NCBI GenBank assembly: GCA_014804445.1
Contig: JAAUZU010000008.1
Span: 92,767-156,766, forward strand
Length of the DNA stretch: 64,000 nt
Source of the DNA: Lachnospiraceae bacterium
GTDB lineage: Bacteria; Bacillota; Clostridia; Lachnospirales; Lachnospiraceae
Direction: 5' to 3'
Every line of letters begins with the position of its first letter. Position 1 is the stretch's first letter. Shown here piece by piece: positions 29,231-38,838 of this stretch. The notes under the pieces are model-generated. The model was not told where the DNA came from. It made no database searches and was given only the letters and a program-made list of their open reading frames with translations. Position numbers and translations under genes: made by a program.

Positions 29231-30692
29231 TTTTGTATTTATTATACTGTTTCCTTTGTTGGCAATAATGTTGTGTCTGCTTAATGGACATGGCATATGG
29301 GAGGTATATCTTCCGGCGGGCTGGATATCAGACGAAGTAAGTTATTATAAGCAGATTGAAGGAATGTTAGACTATGGTATGCCACAGGGATTTTGGGGAT
29401 ATTATGAATCTACTGCAAGGGTTGGCACATTTGGTCCATGGTCTTTTTTGGCATTTTTACCCTATGCAATACCGGGGTTTCTTTTTGGCTGGAATTTTTT
29501 TATGCCCATACTTTGTAATTGTCTTTTTCTGGCAGGAGCGTGTGCTGCTTACGTTTGGCTGGCAAAACCTTCTACGAAGGAAGTGCTTTGGATGGTTGCG
29601 GGGGGAGGAGTTCTGCCTTTAATTAGTCGTTATGAGCTTTCAGCGATGCTGGAGGCTTATGTTATAGCACTTATCATTTTATTGATAGGACTAATAAAAA
29701 GCAGTCTGCAGCATCGCTCAAATAAAAAATGCATGGCAATACTTATTTGCGTATTTTTACTTTCTATTCCAAGACCGTATTTTGTGGTTTTGCTTTTTCT
29801 TCCTTTATTTTTTTCAGAAAGTAAAAAGCGTATAAAATGGTTTCTTTTGTCATTTGTGTTGCTTTTTCTGACTGTCATGATATATACTTTTGTAAAAGAG
29901 TGGTTTTGTGCAGATTATGTAACTTCTGCACTTGCAGGCGACAATACGATACCCAGTTTGGTGGAGTTGATAAAACATGTATTAGCACAATTACAAACAG
30001 TATTTTATCTGCTTCGGCAAGGTGGAGCTATGTATGGATATGGTTATTTATTGATGCTTGTGGTATTGATTTCACTTTTTCTTAGTGCATATATAAGCTA
30101 TAAGGAGGGCGGTGTATCAGTAATTTTATGTCTGCATCTTTATATAGCAGGAGCCATACTGGCTATATTTGCCTCCATTTTAATATTATATGATCCATAT
30201 GCGGGAGCAAGGCATATTTTTCAAGCATCTCTCGTAGGATGGTGGTTTATAATGGCATGTACGGTAAAAACGGCAAAATCGAGAATATTTAGTATTGCAG
30301 CGGGAATTATGGTGTTTTTTCTTTATTGGTCGAGTAGAGGTTTTTTGTATAAAATACCATTTCGGAATACAGTGCCGGATGCGGAAATTTTGCAGACAGA
30401 ACTGGCAGGAGTTGTTTCTTGTGAGGCAGGAGAGCCTTGGAGGAATACACTTTTGTTTGATAGACTCTCTGTGGACTACAATCTCGTATATTATCTTCCG
30501 TCTTTTTTGGGAATACAGCTGGTGGCAGAAGACTTTTTTGAGGAGAAAATGCCGGACAGCATAAAAAGTACGTATCTGATGACGGCAGAGGGTAGTGTTA
30601 GTGCAGAGTATGTAAAGGACGCCGGCTGGAATAAGATATATTACAATGAAGAAAGAGGGTTCTGTATTTATCAGAGACCCGCGGAAGAGTAA
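29211..30692 (+). CDS. Polytopic membrane protein, unknown (GT-C-like candidate)
   Basis: Multiple TM stretches, 20-nt overlap with upstream gene. Confidence 0.55.
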   Translation: MKRSKFSFVFIILFPLLAIMLCLLNGHGIWEVYLPAGWISDEVSYYKQIEGMLDYGMPQGFWGYYESTARVGTFGPWSFLAFLPYAIPGFLFGWNFFMPILCNCLFLAGACAAYVWLAKPSTKEVLWMVAGGGVLPLISRYELSAMLEAYVIALIILLIGLIKSSLQHRSNKKCMAILICVFLLSIPRPYFVVLLFLPLFFSESKKRIKWFLLSFVLLFLTVMIYTFVKEWFCADYVTSALAGDNTIPSLVELIKHVLAQLQTVFYLLRQGGAMYGYGYLLMLVVLISLFLSAYISYKEGGVSVILCLHLYIAGAILAIFASILILYDPYAGARHIFQASLVGWWFIMACTVKTAKSRIFSIAAGIMVFFLYWSSRGFLYKIPFRNTVPDAEILQTELAGVVSCEAGEPWRNTLLFDRLSVDYNLVYYLPSFLGIQLVAEDFFEEKMPDSIKSTYLMTAEGSVSAEYVKDAGWNKIYYNEERGFCIYQRPAEE

Positions 30693-30719
30693 TGTCAGTA
30701 TGTGAAAGAGGAGAGTAGC

Positions 30720-31502
30720 ATGAAACAAAATAATGATATGGCAATATTGCTGTACTCTTGCAAAAAAAATTCAGATATGTGGAGCGTGTTTTTGACACTG
30801 TTTCGGAAATATTGGCAAGAATGTCCGTATAAGCTGATTCTTCTTACAGATAAGCCGGAACGGAACCAGGAGTCATTTGGCTTTGACGATGTAGTAGTGT
30901 TGGATGCCGGATGGCGGGATATGATTTTTGCAGGTATTGACCGTGCCGGAACGGAATATGTAATGCTTTGGATGGATGACTATCTGTTATGTGACTATGT
31001 GAAAAATGAGGACATTGCCTATTATGTAGAAAAGGCACGGGAATATCATGCCGCAAATATTCGGTTGCTGGAATCTCCAACAATCATTGCAAAGACATAT
31101 AAGAGAGATGAGGATTTCAATGTTTATGAGCCGGGAACGGCTTACTCCTTTTCTACACAGGTCGGAATTTGGAATGCGGCATTATTAAAAAAATATATCC
31201 GGCCGCAGTGGTCTGCATGGGATTTTGAGAGGAAAGGTTCTCTGGAGGTAAAGGATTTCACGCACCCTCTGCTTGCTTCAAGAAACTACACTTTTCCTTA
31301 TGAAGAAGGTGTCCGCAGAGGAAAGTGGATGGATAATGGCATCAGGCTGTGCAAAAGAAATAATATTCGGCTTGATTTTGAAAAAAGGAAACCGATGAGC
31401 AATTTTGAACTTGCATGGATATATTTTAAAGGTGGAATTTTGGGATTGAGTCCAACAGTTGTTGTAAAAGTGCAAAATTTCGTGCAGAGGTGGAAAAAAT
31501 AA
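30720..31502 (+). CDS. Uncharacterised glycosyltransferase-like protein
   Basis: AILLYSCKKNSDMWSVFLTLF start and acidic YVMLWMDDYLLCD motif; soluble; start at second Met. Confidence 0.5.
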   Translation: MKQNNDMAILLYSCKKNSDMWSVFLTLFRKYWQECPYKLILLTDKPERNQESFGFDDVVVLDAGWRDMIFAGIDRAGTEYVMLWMDDYLLCDYVKNEDIAYYVEKAREYHAANIRLLESPTIIAKTYKRDEDFNVYEPGTAYSFSTQVGIWNAALLKKYIRPQWSAWDFERKGSLEVKDFTHPLLASRNYTFPYEEGVRRGKWMDNGIRLCKRNNIRLDFEKRKPMSNFELAWIYFKGGILGLSPTVVVKVQNFVQRWKK

Positions 31503-31576
31503 AGATTGCTTTCTAAGGGGATATTATATAGAATAAATACAAGAAAGTATAGGTTTGCAACCATAGAGGGCGATGC

Positions 31577-32548
31577 ATGAAGACGGTAGAAATTATTGTA
31601 CCCTGCTATAATGAAGAAGAATGTGTAGAGTTGTTTTACACACGGGTATGTGAAGTGTTTGAAAATTTGCCGGATCATCAGTTTATTATTACATATATAG
31701 ACGATGGAAGCAAAGATGCGACACTTGAAAAAATTAAGAAACTGGTAAGAACAGCAAAGACGGGGCGGGTACAGTATTTGTCTTTTTCCAGAAACTTCGG
31801 AAAGGAGGCAGCTATTTATGCCGGCCTTTCCAAAAGTACGGGGGATTATGTGACCATCATGGACGCGGATTTACAGCATCCTCCGGAATTGCTGGTGGAT
31901 ATGCTGGAGGCAATTGAAAAGGAGGGGTATGACTGCGCGTCAGCCAGACGAATCTCCCGAAAAGGCGAGCCTCCCATCAGAAGTGCATTTTCCAAGATGT
32001 TTTATCGTATCATCAGTAAGGTGACAGCGATTGAACTGGTGCCGGGAAGTACGGATTATCGGCTGATGAAGCGGAAGGTGGCAGAGGCTGTTGTGTCTAT
32101 GCCGGAATACGAACGTTTTACCAAAGGACTGTACGCCTGGGCGGGATATAAGAATAAGTGGATAGAATACAGAAATGTAGAAAGAGCCGGCGGAAAGTCC
32201 AAATGGAGTTTTTGGGGGCTGCTTCGTTATGCTTACAGTGGATTTATTTCATTTGCTACCACGCCATTAAGAGGAGTTGTTTACCTTGGAATACTAACGG
32301 TGCTTGCCTCCATCGTCAGTGCGATTTATATTTTTATGGGGGCTGTCAACAGCGGAGGAGATAATCGGACAGGCTATGCGAGCATTATGATTTTAATCTT
32401 GTTTCTGGGGGGAGTCATCATTACGATATTGGGAATGATTGGTGAATATCTGGCAAGGATTTATATGGAGGTTAAAAGGCGTCCCATTTATTTTGAAAGA
32501 GAATCCAATATAGATAAGGAAGTTGATAAGGAAGAATCGGAGGAATAA
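31577..32548 (+). CDS. GtrB/DPM1-like GT2 polyprenyl-phosphate glycosyltransferase
   Basis: IIVPCYNEEECVELFYTRV, SFSRNFGKEAAIYAGL, TIMDADLQHPPE, GSTDYRLMKRKV, RVGG-like ERAGGKSKWSFWGLLRYA, two C-terminal TMs. Confidence 0.9.
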   Translation: MKTVEIIVPCYNEEECVELFYTRVCEVFENLPDHQFIITYIDDGSKDATLEKIKKLVRTAKTGRVQYLSFSRNFGKEAAIYAGLSKSTGDYVTIMDADLQHPPELLVDMLEAIEKEGYDCASARRISRKGEPPIRSAFSKMFYRIISKVTAIELVPGSTDYRLMKRKVAEAVVSMPEYERFTKGLYAWAGYKNKWIEYRNVERAGGKSKWSFWGLLRYAYSGFISFATTPLRGVVYLGILTVLASIVSAIYIFMGAVNSGGDNRTGYASIMILILFLGGVIITILGMIGEYLARIYMEVKRRPIYFERESNIDKEVDKEESEE

Positions 32549-32571
32549 AAGGGATAAGGAAACAGAGAAAT

Positions 32572-33414
32572 ATGGAAGAAAAGTGGACAACAGTGTTAAA
32601 GCCCAGAACAAAATGGGGAAATGTCAATCTCAAGGAGTTATTCTCTTATAAGGATTTAATTCTGTTATTTGTAAAGCGCAATTATGTGACAAAGTATAAA
32701 CAGACGATATTGGGTCCTTTATGGCTGATTATCAGTCCGTTGATGACGACATTGATGTTTGTGGTCGTATTTGGAAATATTGCAGGTCTTTCTACGGATG
32801 GCACTCCTCAAATAGCGTTTTATATGGCAGGAAATGTGGTCTGGGCGTATTTTGCTGCCTGTGTAAATCAGACTTCCAATACTTTTGTAAGCAATGCGAA
32901 TGTGTTTGGAAAAGTTTATTTTCCCAGAATGGTGGTGCCTATTTCCACGGTGCTGACGGGGATGCTGGATTTTTTGGTACAGTTTGTGCTGTTTTTAATT
33001 ATACTTCTCTTTCTCACCGTGACGGGAATAAGTATATCAATCAATATGTGGGTACTGGTTACGCCTGTGTTGGTGCTGCAGCTTGCATTGTTAGGCATGG
33101 GGGTTGGCATTATTGTGTCTTCTCTTACAACCAAATACAGGGATTTGGCAATATTGGTCACTTTTGGCGTACAACTTTGGATGTATGCAAGTCCGGTTGT
33201 ATATTCTGTCACACAGATTCCGGAGAGATACAGGTTCCTTTATCTGCTGAATCCGGTATCCCCCATTATAACGATGTTTCGCTATGCTTTTCTGGGGACG
33301 GGATATTTGCCGCTGCTTTCATGGGGAATCAGTTGGATAACAACTATTATAGTTGTTATCATCGGTGTTTTGCTATTCAGCAGAATTGAAAAGACCTTTA
33401 TGGATACAGTTTAG
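32572..33414 (+). CDS. wzm: Polysaccharide ABC transporter permease (Wzm/TagG family)
   Basis: LKELFSYKDLILLFVKRNYVTKYKQTILGPLWLIISPLMTTLMFVVVFG...NPVSPIITMFRYAFLGTG. Confidence 0.93.
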   Translation: MEEKWTTVLKPRTKWGNVNLKELFSYKDLILLFVKRNYVTKYKQTILGPLWLIISPLMTTLMFVVVFGNIAGLSTDGTPQIAFYMAGNVVWAYFAACVNQTSNTFVSNANVFGKVYFPRMVVPISTVLTGMLDFLVQFVLFLIILLFLTVTGISISINMWVLVTPVLVLQLALLGMGVGIIVSSLTTKYRDLAILVTFGVQLWMYASPVVYSVTQIPERYRFLYLLNPVSPIITMFRYAFLGTGYLPLLSWGISWITTIIVVIIGVLLFSRIEKTFMDTV

Positions 33415-33430
33415 TGCAGAGGGTTATGGC

Positions 33431-34711
33431 ATGAATGAAATAGTGATTAAGATAGAAAATCTGAAAAAAAAATACAGATTAGGCCTTATAGGCAGCGGCA
33501 CATTAGCGGCAGACCTACAGAGTTTTTGGGCGCGGGTCAGAAAGAAAGAGGATCCTAATTTAAAAATCGGCGAGCAAATGTCCGAAACAAGGGAGTTTTG
33601 GGCACTGAATGGAATCAATTTGGAGGTTCGGAGGGGAGAAACGTTAGGGATTATCGGTGCAAACGGCGCAGGTAAATCCACTCTGTTGAAGATATTATCG
33701 AGAGTCACGGCGCCTACGGAAGGGGAAGTAAAAATCAAAGGCCGGATTTCCAGTATGCTTGAGGTTGGCACCGGATTTCATGGCGAGTTGACCGGACGGG
33801 AAAACATTTACTTAAATGGGGCTATTTTGGGAATGAGCCGTAGCGAGGTGGACAAGAAAATAGAAGATATCATTGAATTTTCGGAATGTCGAAAATTTAT
33901 TGATACGCCTGTAAAAAGATATTCATCGGGCATGTATGTGAAACTGGCATTTGCCGTAGCGGCACATTTGGATTCTGAAATTCTGGTGATGGATGAAGTG
34001 CTGGCGGTGGGTGACATGAAGTTTCAGGAAAAGTGTCTGGGAAAGATGGGGGAGGTTGCGGACAAGGAAGGCCGTACCGTTTTGTATGTCAGTCATAATA
34101 TGAACACGATTCAGCAGCTCTGCAGCAGATGTATTGTGCTGGATAAGGGAAGGGTCATTTATGACGGCAATGTGGAAGAGGCAATTCGCATTTATATGGG
34201 AACAGTGAAGGAATCTCCCACAAGAGTCGATCTGTCTGTTCTGGAACGGTCGGAAGAACATGCAGGCCGTGTTGCTTTTATGAGGGAGTTGAAAGTTCTG
34301 GGGCAGCAGTCCAGCGTCTTTGAGATGAATTCCAGGATTCGCTTTCAACTGCTCTATGAAACGGAACAGAAAGAGTTGAATATGTATATTCGCACGATTA
34401 TCCGCTATGCCGACGGAACACCGGTGACTATGATAACGACACAAAAAGCGTTTGCAGGTCGTGCAGGGAAGGAAGAGCCGGTAGTTTTTGAAATGGATTG
34501 TACCGGCATTGTGCCGGGGAAGTATACAATGAGTATTATTTTATATGAGGTAAATCAGTTTGGCACTTTCAGGAACTGTGATGGCGTAAAAGATGCTTAT
34601 TGTTTTGAAATTAAGTCGGCGGAAGAATATGCACATAAGATGGAATGGAGCCATAGATATTGGGGACACGTAACGTTAGGAGAGTTAAAAATCATATCAG
34701 AGGAAGCGTGA
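33431..34711 (+). CDS. wzt: Polysaccharide ABC transporter ATPase with C-terminal Wzt-like domain
   Basis: GIIGANGAGKSTLLKILSRVTAPTEGEV (Walker A), YSSGMYVKLAFAVAAHLDSEILVMDEVLAVGD, plus about 170 aa C-terminal extension; start at MNEIVIKIENL. Confidence 0.95.
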   Translation: MNEIVIKIENLKKKYRLGLIGSGTLAADLQSFWARVRKKEDPNLKIGEQMSETREFWALNGINLEVRRGETLGIIGANGAGKSTLLKILSRVTAPTEGEVKIKGRISSMLEVGTGFHGELTGRENIYLNGAILGMSRSEVDKKIEDIIEFSECRKFIDTPVKRYSSGMYVKLAFAVAAHLDSEILVMDEVLAVGDMKFQEKCLGKMGEVADKEGRTVLYVSHNMNTIQQLCSRCIVLDKGRVIYDGNVEEAIRIYMGTVKESPTRVDLSVLERSEEHAGRVAFMRELKVLGQQSSVFEMNSRIRFQLLYETEQKELNMYIRTIIRYADGTPVTMITTQKAFAGRAGKEEPVVFEMDCTGIVPGKYTMSIILYEVNQFGTFRNCDGVKDAYCFEIKSAEEYAHKMEWSHRYWGHVTLGELKIISEEA

Positions 34712-35523
34712 TTTTTTGTGTGGCGGCAGTTTTTTGTGCTGTGGCAGTTCTAGGTGTGGTTTTTTTGCCTTTAGGGGGAAGGAAGCGAGTGGAGCGGCAG
34801 GCGCATATCAGTATAGACGATACCACCGAAATTCTGTTGGATATTTACAGACAAGAATATGACAGTATATTTGACAATGAAGTACTGGGGAGACTGCAAT
34901 ATCTGCATGAGGAATACGGAATTGTTGTAACACTGTATGTTTATGCGCAGTTAGATGAATTTTCTGTATGGAATATGCCTCTTTCTTATAAAGCAGAATT
35001 TCAGGAAAATGCAGACTGGCTTAAAATCGGATTTCACAGTATGACGGAAGACAATCCGAAAGGAAGTTCTCTTTTTGATTTTATGGAGTGTTACGAAAGG
35101 GTGGAAACCGCGATTAAACGCTTCGCGGGAGAAGAGACGATTGCGCATGTGCTGAGACTTCACTACTGGTATGCTACGGATGGAATGGTTACATACTTAC
35201 GGCAGCGAGGAGTGACGGGACTTTTATGTTATGACGGTGAAGCGGCGAGTTACAATCTCCGTGAAGAACAGTGGGAAAAGCTTTACCGTTCCAGAGACGG
35301 AATCTTGGAAGCAAATAGGATTACCTATTATGTAACGGATATCCGGTTAGAGAATGAAGATGATATAGAGACGGCGCTGGAGGCGCATCAAAAGGATAGA
35401 ATTATTGTTATTTTTACACATGCATGGTGTTTTGAGGAAAACTATGATAAACTGGAAGCGGCTGTCAAGTGGCTTGTACAGGAGGAATATCAGTTCAGTT
35501 TTTTGGAAAATATGACGGAATAG
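34708..35523 (+). CDS. Membrane-anchored NodB-like polysaccharide deacetylase-related protein
   Basis: HISIDDTTEILLDIYR, LKIGFHSMTEDNP, LRLHYWYATDG, IVIFTHAWCFEE; N-terminal TM. GTG start overlapping the wzt stop (GTGA). Confidence 0.65.
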   Translation: MIFCVAAVFCAVAVLGVVFLPLGGRKRVERQAHISIDDTTEILLDIYRQEYDSIFDNEVLGRLQYLHEEYGIVVTLYVYAQLDEFSVWNMPLSYKAEFQENADWLKIGFHSMTEDNPKGSSLFDFMECYERVETAIKRFAGEETIAHVLRLHYWYATDGMVTYLRQRGVTGLLCYDGEAASYNLREEQWEKLYRSRDGILEANRITYYVTDIRLENEDDIETALEAHQKDRIIVIFTHAWCFEENYDKLEAAVKWLVQEEYQFSFLENMTE

Positions 35524-35534
35524 AGGAAACAGAG

Positions 35535-36605
35535 TTGAATATAGTAAAAAGGGCGGCATCAGTTGCATGGAATCGGATATTTTTTCCCTTGTATACGGTT
35601 ACAATAAAAGCCGCAAAGGATAGAAAGCATCTGAAGAATAAGTACCGGCTGAATCGGAAGGTACGCAATGTAGTTATTTTCGGAACGCCGAATCACGGAA
35701 ATCTGGGGGATTATGCCATTTATCTTGCGGAGAAGCAGTTATTTGCGAAATATCTGCCGGACAGCAATATTTTCGGCGTGAATATGACGGATTTTCAGCA
35801 TGAGGTGCGGGCCCTGACCAGACTGCTTCAAAAAGATGATTTGCTGATTCTGACCGGCGGCGGCAATCTGGGCAACCAATACATGGATGACGAAAAAATA
35901 CGCAGGGAAACGATTGTCCGTTTTCCAGATAACAGAATTGTTTTATTTCCGCAGACAATGTATTTTACGGAAGATGCAGAGGGAAGGGAAGAAGAAAAGA
36001 AAACGGCAGAGATTTACAACGGGCATAAGGACTTGTGGCTGACTGCGCGGGACGAGCAGTCCTGCCGAAAGATGGAGCAGCTTTTTCATCGAGAAATCAG
36101 ACTGCTGCCGGACGTGGTACTTACATGGAAGGGCAGGTCGTGGCCAGACAAAAAGGGAGCGCTTCTCGTTCTGCGAAACGACGTGGAGGGAGTTCTGGGG
36201 ATAGAACACAGAACAATGTTAAAGGAAATGTTACAGCCGCTGTATGCCTCTGTGGAAGAAACGGATACAGATATCGAGGTGGGAAACGACCTGTCTTGTC
36301 TGGATACAGAATTACAGAAAAAGATGGAGCAAATAGGAAAAGCCGCATTGGTGGTGACGGACCGACTGCACGGAATGATATTTGCCGCTCTTATGCAGAC
36401 GCCTTGTCTGGTTCTTCGCAATTATAACCATAAGGTGGAGGAAACCTATAAGTGGTTAGAGGATTTGGACTATGTGAAATATGTGGCAGATTGGAATGAT
36501 TTGCCCAAAGCCTTGGAAGAGATGCGGGTAAAGGCTTGTCAATATCGTGCTGATAAGGCGGAAAAGAAATATGAAAAGTTTATGAGGGATATGATAAATG
36601 GATAA
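35535..36605 (+). CDS. Polysaccharide pyruvyl transferase family protein
   Basis: FGTPNHGNLGDYAIYLAEKQLF, LTGGGNLGNQYMDDEKIRRETI, VVTDRLHGMIFAALMQTPCLVL: family hallmarks. Probable TTG start at 35535. Confidence 0.88.
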   Translation: MNIVKRAASVAWNRIFFPLYTVTIKAAKDRKHLKNKYRLNRKVRNVVIFGTPNHGNLGDYAIYLAEKQLFAKYLPDSNIFGVNMTDFQHEVRALTRLLQKDDLLILTGGGNLGNQYMDDEKIRRETIVRFPDNRIVLFPQTMYFTEDAEGREEEKKTAEIYNGHKDLWLTARDEQSCRKMEQLFHREIRLLPDVVLTWKGRSWPDKKGALLVLRNDVEGVLGIEHRTMLKEMLQPLYASVEETDTDIEVGNDLSCLDTELQKKMEQIGKAALVVTDRLHGMIFAALMQTPCLVLRNYNHKVEETYKWLEDLDYVKYVADWNDLPKALEEMRVKACQYRADKAEKKYEKFMRDMING

Positions 36606-37635
36606 AATCAAGCGATATGTAGAATGTTACGTTCCGATTACAACTTGCAATATACAGTGTCATTATTGTTATATTACCCGGCAGGGAAAATGGAAGGATC
36701 AGATTACGCCAATAGGACATTTACCGGAAGAGATTGCCAAAGCGCTTTCCACAAAACGGCTCGGGGGAAAATGCCTGATTAATCTGTGTGGCGGCGGGGA
36801 AACTTTGCTTTGTCCGCAGATTGCAGAAACAGCGATAGCGCTTTTGGAAGAAGGGCATTATGTTATGCTGGTGACAAATGGCACTGTTACAAAGGTTTTG
36901 GAGCAGATTGCTGCTGCTCCCCCGGAACTGTTAAAGCATCTGATTTTTAAATTCTCCTATCATTATTTAGAGCATCACAGGCTTGGTCTGACGGAACGTT
37001 TTTTCCAAAATATCAAGATGATGCGGGATGCCGGCTGCTCCTTTACCCTGGAGGTTACACCGAATGATGAATTAATTGCACATATTCCGGAAATGAAGGA
37101 AGAGGTACAGAAATATTTAGGTGCATTATGCCATGTTACCATTGCCCGGGATGCGCTGTTGCCAACGATTCCCATTCTGACGGAACTGCCTGAGGAAGAG
37201 TTTTATGAGACATGGGGACAGTTTGATTCGTCTTTGTTTGCGTTTAAGAAGACGATATTTGGAAAACATCAGGATAATTTTTGCTATGCAGGTGAATGGA
37301 GCGTATATGTTCATCTTGGGACGGGCGTCATGACGCAGTGTTATGAGGGCAGAGTGCTGGATAACATATATGAAAATATAGAAAAACCGCTGCATTTTGA
37401 AGCAGTTGGCTGCAGATGCAAAACCTATCATTGTTATAACGGACATGCATTTTTGGCATTGGGGGATATTCCGGAATTGGATACGCCCACTTATGCAGAG
37501 CTGAGAGACAGAACGGACAAGGAAGGAAAGCAGTGGCTAGGGGAAGAGGTTCATGCTTTTTTGTCAGGAAAGCTGAAAGATTCTAACAAGGAATATTCTG
37601 CTTTCAAAAAGTGGATGATTAACAGGAAAAAATAA
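36598..37635 (+). CDS. Radical SAM protein with Cys-rich C-terminus (SPASM-like)
   Basis: TTCNIQCHYCYITRQGKW (CxxxCxxC), INLCGGGETLL, VTNGT; C-terminal NFCYAGEWSVYVHLGTGVMTQCYEGRVLDN...VGCRCKTYHCYNGH. Confidence 0.88.
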   Translation: MDKIKRYVECYVPITTCNIQCHYCYITRQGKWKDQITPIGHLPEEIAKALSTKRLGGKCLINLCGGGETLLCPQIAETAIALLEEGHYVMLVTNGTVTKVLEQIAAAPPELLKHLIFKFSYHYLEHHRLGLTERFFQNIKMMRDAGCSFTLEVTPNDELIAHIPEMKEEVQKYLGALCHVTIARDALLPTIPILTELPEEEFYETWGQFDSSLFAFKKTIFGKHQDNFCYAGEWSVYVHLGTGVMTQCYEGRVLDNIYENIEKPLHFEAVGCRCKTYHCYNGHAFLALGDIPELDTPTYAELRDRTDKEGKQWLGEEVHAFLSGKLKDSNKEYSAFKKWMINRKK

Positions 37636-37680
37636 GGGGAGCGCTTTCCGAAGTTAAGAAAAGGATATTTAGGAGAACAT

Positions 37681-38787
37681 ATGCGTAAAATAGTATTTCA
37701 CTTAAATTGTCTGGAGCAGGGAGGGGCAGAGCGGGTAGTGACGACCCTTGCTGACTGGTTCGTAAATAACGGGGATGAGATTTTCATCGCTACAGAATGG
37801 AAGGCTCAAAACGAATTTGTAATAGATGACAGGATTCGGAGGATACATGTCGGATTGACGCAAAAGCAGGAGACTGCCTCTCGGTGGGCTCAATTTTTTT
37901 ATCGAATTAAGAACTTACGAACCTTTTTGAAGAAAGAAAAGCCGGACATCGTGATTGCATTTGCAAAGAAGGCTAATTACAGAGCATTAATGGCGACAGT
38001 ATTTATGAAAGTTCCGGTTATCATTTCTGTACGCACAAATCCTATGAAGCATTTTTCAGGGAAAAAAGATAGGCTGCTGGTTTCATTGCTCTTTCCAAGA
38101 GCGGCAGGCAATGTGTTTCAAACAGAGGGCGCAAAAAGTTTTTTTTCACCTAGAATACAAAAAAAATCCAGAATTATATTAAATCCGATTCATGAAAAAT
38201 ATATTCAGAGCAAAAAAACGACACAGAGAAGGAAAGTTGTAGTACAATCAGGAAGACTGGCGGTTCCCAAAAATCAGTTAATGCTGATAGAAGCATTTGT
38301 GCAAGTACATGAGAAACACCCCGATTATAGGCTGGAAATCTATGGAGGAGACTCTGGAGACGGCACAAAAGAGCAATTAGAGCAGAGTATTGAAAGGAAT
38401 CATGCAGGGAACTATGTATTTCTGATGGGCTCTAGTGACCAACTGGAGAAGGAGATGGCAGATGCCGCTTTATTTGCTTTTTCCTCCGATTGGGAAGGGC
38501 TTCCCAATGCGCTGATGGAGGCCATGGCTCTGGGGCTTCCGATTGTGGCGACGGATTGTCCCTGCGGCGGCCCGGCAACCTTGATTCGGGATGGTGAGAA
38601 CGGGCTTTTAGTGCCGATAAAGGATGCGGACGCGATGGCGGCAGGGATTTTGCGCCTGATAGAGGACAGAGAACTGGCGGAAAGGCTGGGCGACAATGCC
38701 CGCAGGATAGGGGAAGGGGCAAATACGGAAGCCATCTGCCGCCAGTGGAAAGAATATATAGAAGAATTGTGTGTAAAAGCAAGATGA
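37681..38787 (+). CDS. GT4 family glycosyltransferase
   Basis: LNCLEQGGAERVVTTLADWF, SSDWEGLPNALMEAMALGLPIVATDCPCGGPATLI. Confidence 0.93.
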   Translation: MRKIVFHLNCLEQGGAERVVTTLADWFVNNGDEIFIATEWKAQNEFVIDDRIRRIHVGLTQKQETASRWAQFFYRIKNLRTFLKKEKPDIVIAFAKKANYRALMATVFMKVPVIISVRTNPMKHFSGKKDRLLVSLLFPRAAGNVFQTEGAKSFFSPRIQKKSRIILNPIHEKYIQSKKTTQRRKVVVQSGRLAVPKNQLMLIEAFVQVHEKHPDYRLEIYGGDSGDGTKEQLEQSIERNHAGNYVFLMGSSDQLEKEMADAALFAFSSDWEGLPNALMEAMALGLPIVATDCPCGGPATLIRDGENGLLVPIKDADAMAAGILRLIEDRELAERLGDNARRIGEGANTEAICRQWKEYIEELCVKAR

Positions 38788-38838
38788 GGCTAAAGCGTCG
38801 TCGGGAAATCATTCACTAAAAGAAAGGACAGAGGCTGT

